A DNA stretch of 9,570 nucleotides from an uncultured Micrococcus sp. GTDB taxonomy: Bacteria > Actinomycetota > Actinomycetes > Actinomycetales > Micrococcaceae. Both the position numbers and the translations under genes were made by a program. The notes under the pieces were generated by a model, which saw only the letters and a list, made by a program, of their open reading frames with translations, was not told the origin of the DNA and searched no databases. The stretch's first letter is position 1, and each line of letters starts with the position of its first letter. The DNA lies in assembly GCA_946222435.1 (NCBI GenBank), contig CAMIOJ010000061.1, positions 1-9,570 on the forward strand, given 5' to 3'. This document shows, piece by piece, positions 7,179 to 9,570 of this stretch.

Positions 7179-7195
7179 CCGCCGCACCGCGGCGG
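7179..7195. terminator. Short GC hairpin after the acyl-CoA synthetase
   Basis: A perfect 7-bp stem, CCGCCGC / GCGGCGG, closes a 3-nt ACC loop, 13 nt after the acyl-CoA synthetase stop. It has no T-tract. It may assist the larger hairpin that follows. Confidence 0.4.
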
Positions 7196-7199
7196 ACAC

Positions 7200-7241
7200 G
7201 CATCAGGCCCCTGCACCGTGATCGGTGCAGGGGCCTGATGC
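7200..7241. terminator. Bidirectional intrinsic terminator hairpin
   Basis: A perfect 18-bp stem (7200-7217 with 7224-7241) closes a 6-nt GTGATC loop. It lies in the 97-nt gap between two converging genes, 34 nt after the acyl-CoA synthetase stop and 21 nt beyond the stop of the minus-strand membrane-protein gene. There is no U-tract on either side, as is usual for actinobacterial hairpin terminators. Position, symmetry and perfect pairing support a terminator serving both strands. Confidence 0.85.
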
Positions 7242-7262
7242 CGTGCCGGGCGATGCCCCGGG

Positions 7263-8753
7263 TCAGGCGACCTCGGCGTTGTCCTCGCGGTACCAGCGGC
7301 CGCGGGTCGCCTCCATCTGCAGGCGACGGTCCCATGCGGCCTCGCGGCGGCGACGGGTGGGGGCGGTGGCGATCAGCGTGATCAGTGCGGCCAGCAGGGA
7401 CAGCACCGCGATCGCGATGGCCGCGTCGATCCAGAACTGGCCCGGGTACAGGCGGATCAGGCCGTCGTTGGCGGCGAAGGTCCAGGTGCCGTCCGCGAAG
7501 AACAGCTGGTGGAAGCCGGCGAACAGGGCCTCCCAGCCGAGCATGCCGAGCACGGCCAGCACCAGCACCGCCACGGTGAACCACAGCGCACCGGCGAACA
7601 GGGCCCGGCGCACGCCGCCGGCCGAGTTCTTCAGCAGGTAGGCGATCAGCAGGGCGCAGACCACGGCCAGCACGACGCCTGCGGCCATGGTGATGAGCAT
7701 GACCCACTTGACGTCCACCATGTGCGAGACCTCGGCGTCCGTGAACACCGGGGCACCGTCCGCCTGCAGCTGCTGCAGGTAGCGGCCGCCGGAGAGGTTG
7801 AACAGGAAGTCCAGGCCCGCCGAGCCGTAGTGCAGGCGGTCCTCCGTGGTGAAGCCGTACTGGTCCGCCGGGAAGCCCGGGCGGTGGTACTCCAGCCACA
7901 GGAACACCGGCGAGGCCACCAGGCGGACCACGCCGATCAGCAGCACGATCGGCGCGAGGATCGCCAGCAGCGTCTGCGCGATGCGCGGGCCCGCGCCGGG
8001 CAGCCGGCCGTCCGGATCGCGCTGGGTCCGGGAGAACGCCTGCGTGGCCACTCCCCCGGCGCCGGCGAACGCCATCGGCACGTGCGCCCCGCCGCGGTCA
8101 TAGGCCCCGCGCTCCTGCAGCTGGTCCTGGGAGTACGGCTCGTCCTGCGCGGTGGACGTCGCCCACGGACGCTCGGCACGGACCTCACGGCCGTCGCGCT
8201 CGGCGCGGACCTCACGGCCGTCCTGGCCGTCGTGCTCGTCCACGGTGTCCATCACCCCGGTCGGATAGCCCGAGCCGCCGGCCGGCGGCACGGGGGCCGA
8301 GGCGGCCACCGGCCGAGAGGCCTTCACGTCCCGGTCACGGGAGGACTGGCCCGCCGCGTCCGCCCGGCGCAGGTCGTCGAGGTCCTCGCGGCTCAGTGCC
8401 GCCGTGGACTGATGGTCTGCATCGGCCGGACGGCCGTCGCGGTCCTGCGCACCGTCGCGAGGGAGCACCATGGTCTCGTCCCCGTCCCGGCGGGCGCCGC
8501 CGTCGCGCGGGAGCACCATGGTCTCGTCGTTGCCCGATGCCGCACCGGAGGTGCGGTCGCCGCGGGAGGCGAGGCGGCCGTCGTCGTGGTTCGGGCGGTC
8601 CTCACGTGGCAGGGCCACGGTGCGGTCCTGGTCCGCCTCGTCCTCGGCGAACGCGCCGTAGTCCAGGCCGGACTCGAACTCGGAGGACGCGGCGGTCTCC
8701 TCGTCCTTCTTCTTGCCGAACGGCCAGCGGCCTCCGGATGCGGTGGAGCTCAT
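7263..8753 (-). CDS. DUF1461 / TIGR01906-type integral membrane protein with a repeat-bearing hydrophilic N-terminus
   Basis: Function unknown. Residues 1-255 are hydrophilic, charged and probably disordered. The rest is a four-helix membrane domain with helices near 259-285, 349-374, 383-406 and 442-463. The loops carry blocks I recognise from the DUF1461 family: YGFTTEDRLHYG (299-310), SHMVDVKWV (343-351), FHQLFFADGTWTF (414-426) and LIRLYPGQFW (432-441). As known for the family, these lie between helices and contain conserved His, Asp and Trp. Usual members are about 200-250 residues, so the tail roughly doubles this one. The tail holds four T-x-x-L motifs (Thr45, 78, 94, 117) and a doubled 9-residue unit, DGREVRAER (178-186, 187-195). 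With no signal peptide and the tail before the first helix, the tail is probably cytoplasmic. The ATG at 8753 has a perfect AGGAGG (8761-8766) at 7 nt. It follows ahcY by 79 nt on the same strand with no promoter that I can see. Confidence 0.82.
   Translation of the reverse strand: MSSTASGGRWPFGKKKDEETAASSEFESGLDYGAFAEDEADQDRTVALPREDRPNHDDGRLASRGDRTSGAASGNDETMVLPRDGGARRDGDETMVLPRDGAQDRDGRPADADHQSTAALSREDLDDLRRADAAGQSSRDRDVKASRPVAASAPVPPAGGSGYPTGVMDTVDEHDGQDGREVRAERDGREVRAERPWATSTAQDEPYSQDQLQERGAYDRGGAHVPMAFAGAGGVATQAFSRTQRDPDGRLPGAGPRIAQTLLAILAPIVLLIGVVRLVASPVFLWLEYHRPGFPADQYGFTTEDRLHYGSAGLDFLFNLSGGRYLQQLQADGAPVFTDAEVSHMVDVKWVMLITMAAGVVLAVVCALLIAYLLKNSAGGVRRALFAGALWFTVAVLVLAVLGMLGWEALFAGFHQLFFADGTWTFAANDGLIRLYPGQFWIDAAIAIAVLSLLAALITLIATAPTRRRREAAWDRRLQMEATRGRWYREDNAEVA
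8170..8222. repeat. Tandem 27-bp in-frame repeat within the membrane-protein gene
   Basis: Two 26-nt copies (8170-8195 and 8197-8222) differ at one base and are offset by 27 nt, so the reading frame is kept. They encode DGREVRAER twice. This looks like slippage or tandem duplication in a region free of structural constraint. Confidence 0.85.
8452..8528. repeat. Direct 29-bp in-frame repeat encoding the DETMVLPRDG motif
   Basis: Two 29-nt copies (8452-8480 and 8500-8528) match at 28 of 29 positions and are offset by 48 nt, or 16 codons. Each encodes DETMVLPRDG or its near-identical flank. Two more diverged protein-level copies (around Thr45 and Thr117) lack nucleotide identity, so the motif is older than this recent duplication. 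Confidence 0.85.
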
Positions 8754-8760
8754 GGGAATC

Positions 8761-8766
8761 CCTCCT
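8761..8766 (-). promoter_or_regulatory. Consensus Shine-Dalgarno site of the DUF1461 gene
   Basis: AGGAGG on the minus strand, 7 nt before the ATG at 8753. It fixes the start codon of the long hydrophilic tail, so the tail is translated rather than an annotation artefact. It contrasts with the apparently leaderless genes at 2284, 3617 and 5309. Confidence 0.85.
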
Positions 8767-8787
8767 GGGGACGTCGGAGCGGGTCGG

Positions 8788-8808
8788 TGAGCGGCGGTCG
8801 CCGGCTCA
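8788..8808. other. Weak hairpin in the ahcY-DUF1461 gap
   Basis: TGAGC/GCTCA (5 bp) and GGC/GCC (3 bp) pair across a one-base bulge with a 4-nt loop, 24 nt after the ahcY stop. There is no T-tract. It could be a partial terminator or processing site between ahcY and the downstream gene, but 8 interrupted pairs in GC-rich DNA is weak evidence. Confidence 0.25.
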
Positions 8809-8832
8809 GCAGGGGTCGGTTCCGGGCGGGGG

Positions 8833-9570
8833 TCAGTAGCGGTAGTGGTCGGACTTGTAGGGGCCGGCCACGTCCACGCCGAGGTACTCGGCCTGGACCT
8901 TGGTCAGCTCGGTCAGACCCACGCCCAGGGCGTCCAGGTGCAGGCGGGCGACCTTCTCGTCCAGGATCTTCGGCAGGGTGTACACCTGCTTCTCATAGCG
9001 CTGGCCGGTGAGGGCGCCCGTGCCGGTGGAGCCGCCGAACAGCTCGATCTGCGCCATCACCTGGTTGGTGAAGGACGCCGACATCACGAAGCTCGGGTGG
9101 CCGGTGGCGTTGCCCAGGTTCAGCAGGCGGCCCTCGGAGAGCACGATGATCGAGCGCTCGGAGTCCTGGCCGGCGTCGAACGTCCACTCGTGGACCTGCG
9201 GCTTGATCTCGGTCTTGGTGACGTTCGGGAGGCGGCCGAGGCCGGCCATGTCGATCTCGTTGTCGAAGTGGCCCACGTTGCCCACGATCGCCTTGTCCTT
9301 CATCGCGGCCATGTGCTCGGCCATGATGATGTCCTTGCCGCCGGTGGTGGTGACGAACAGGTCGCCGAGCGAGACGACGTCCTCGAGGCGCGCCACCTGG
9401 TAGCCGTCCATGGCGGCCTGCAGCGCGCAGATCGGGTCGATCTCCGTGACGATCACGCGGGCGCCCTGGCCGCGCAGGGCCTCGGCGGCGCCCTTGCCCA
9501 CGTCGCCGTAGCCGCACACCACGGCCACCTTGCCGCCGATCAGCACGTCCGTGGCGCGCATGATGCCGTC
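8833..9570 (-). CDS. ahcY: S-adenosylhomocysteinase, C-terminal half (N-terminus outside window)
   Basis: Hydrolyses S-adenosylhomocysteine to adenosine and homocysteine, clearing the product of SAM-dependent methylation; cytoplasmic, uses tightly bound NAD. The last 245 residues are visible; whole proteins have roughly 430-490. Seen from the left edge of the fragment: the NAD-binding Rossmann turn GYGDVGKG (20-27), the following TEIDPICALQA with the ribose-binding acidic residue, TTGGKDI, GNVGHFDNEID, LNLGNATGHPSFVMS (the conserved His-bearing segment that contacts substrate and gates the site), and the C-terminal tail ending in KSDHYRY, with the Lys and Tyr that complete the partner subunit's NAD site. 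The reading frame is open to the window end; the ATG at 9561 is internal, not the start. The DUF1461 membrane protein follows 79 nt downstream on the same strand. Confidence 0.97.
   Translation of the reverse strand, partial: DGIMRATDVLIGGKVAVVCGYGDVGKGAAEALRGQGARVIVTEIDPICALQAAMDGYQVARLEDVVSLGDLFVTTTGGKDIIMAEHMAAMKDKAIVGNVGHFDNEIDMAGLGRLPNVTKTEIKPQVHEWTFDAGQDSERSIIVLSEGRLLNLGNATGHPSFVMSASFTNQVMAQIELFGGSTGTGALTGQRYEKQVYTLPKILDEKVARLHLDALGVGLTELTKVQAEYLGVDVAGPYKSDHYRY

Noticed and set aside
5270..7216. A 648-codon minus-strand open frame opposite the acyl-CoA synthetase
   Set aside because: Low-complexity composition with no recognisable motif, lying exactly antisense to a gene with all ANL motifs; long antisense frames are expected at this GC content.
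8452..8528. Spaced direct repeats considered as a CRISPR-like array
   Set aside because: Only two copies, the offset is a multiple of three, and the repeats encode the same peptide inside an intact gene.
8754..8832. Possible SAH riboswitch beside ahcY
   Set aside because: The gap is downstream of ahcY, not upstream, and shows no conserved aptamer-like pairing; the true ahcY leader lies outside the window.
7509..9011. A 500-codon plus-strand open frame opposite the DUF1461 gene and ahcY
   Set aside because: Composition typical of antisense translation, and it overlaps the well-supported minus-strand genes and their ribosome site.

Overview
The window is very GC-rich, with G or C at almost every third codon position. 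It carries a gene pair typical of Actinobacteria: rsmI divergent from a bacterial protein O-mannosyltransferase. The proteins look most like Micrococcaceae (Micrococcus, Kocuria or Arthrobacter relatives); this placement is an inference from gene content and base composition. Most of the window is ordinary chromosomal housekeeping DNA. There is no CRISPR array, insertion sequence, tRNA, rRNA or phage gene.

Layout, left to right. (1) 1-1209, minus: the first 403 codons of a succinate-semialdehyde dehydrogenase, cut by the window edge. (2) 1409-2284, minus: rsmI, the 16S rRNA C1402 2'-O-methyltransferase. (3) 2326-3551: two converging glycosyltransferase remnants, a GT34-like one on plus and a GT2 one on minus. 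Their stop codons are 4 nt apart and both lack their N-terminal nucleotide-sugar-binding portion. (4) 3617-5248, plus: the membrane protein O-mannosyltransferase. (5) 5309-7165, plus: a FadD-type long-chain acyl-CoA synthetase. (6) 7179-7241: tandem hairpins between converging genes. (7) 7263-8753, minus: a DUF1461/TIGR01906 membrane protein with a long, repeat-bearing, hydrophilic N-terminus. (8) 8833-9570, minus: the C-terminal half of S-adenosylhomocysteinase, cut by the window edge.

Three points go beyond routine annotation. First, rsmI and pmt are direct divergent neighbours in other Actinobacteria (Rv1003/Rv1002c in M. tuberculosis), but here about 1.3 kb of broken glycosyltransferase DNA separates them. 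Second, rsmI, pmt and the acyl-CoA synthetase each show a TAGNNT -10 hexamer 6-8 nt before an ATG or GTG and no Shine-Dalgarno sequence, which is the signature of leaderless transcription. This moves two of the start codons inward. Third, the cytoplasmic tail of the DUF1461 protein has four copies of a T-x-x-L-(P/S)-R-(D/E) motif that resembles Ser/Thr-kinase and FHA-domain target sites.

The genes do not form one pathway. Surface glycosylation (pmt and the remnants), fatty-acid activation, methyl-cycle recycling (ahcY) and rRNA modification sit side by side.
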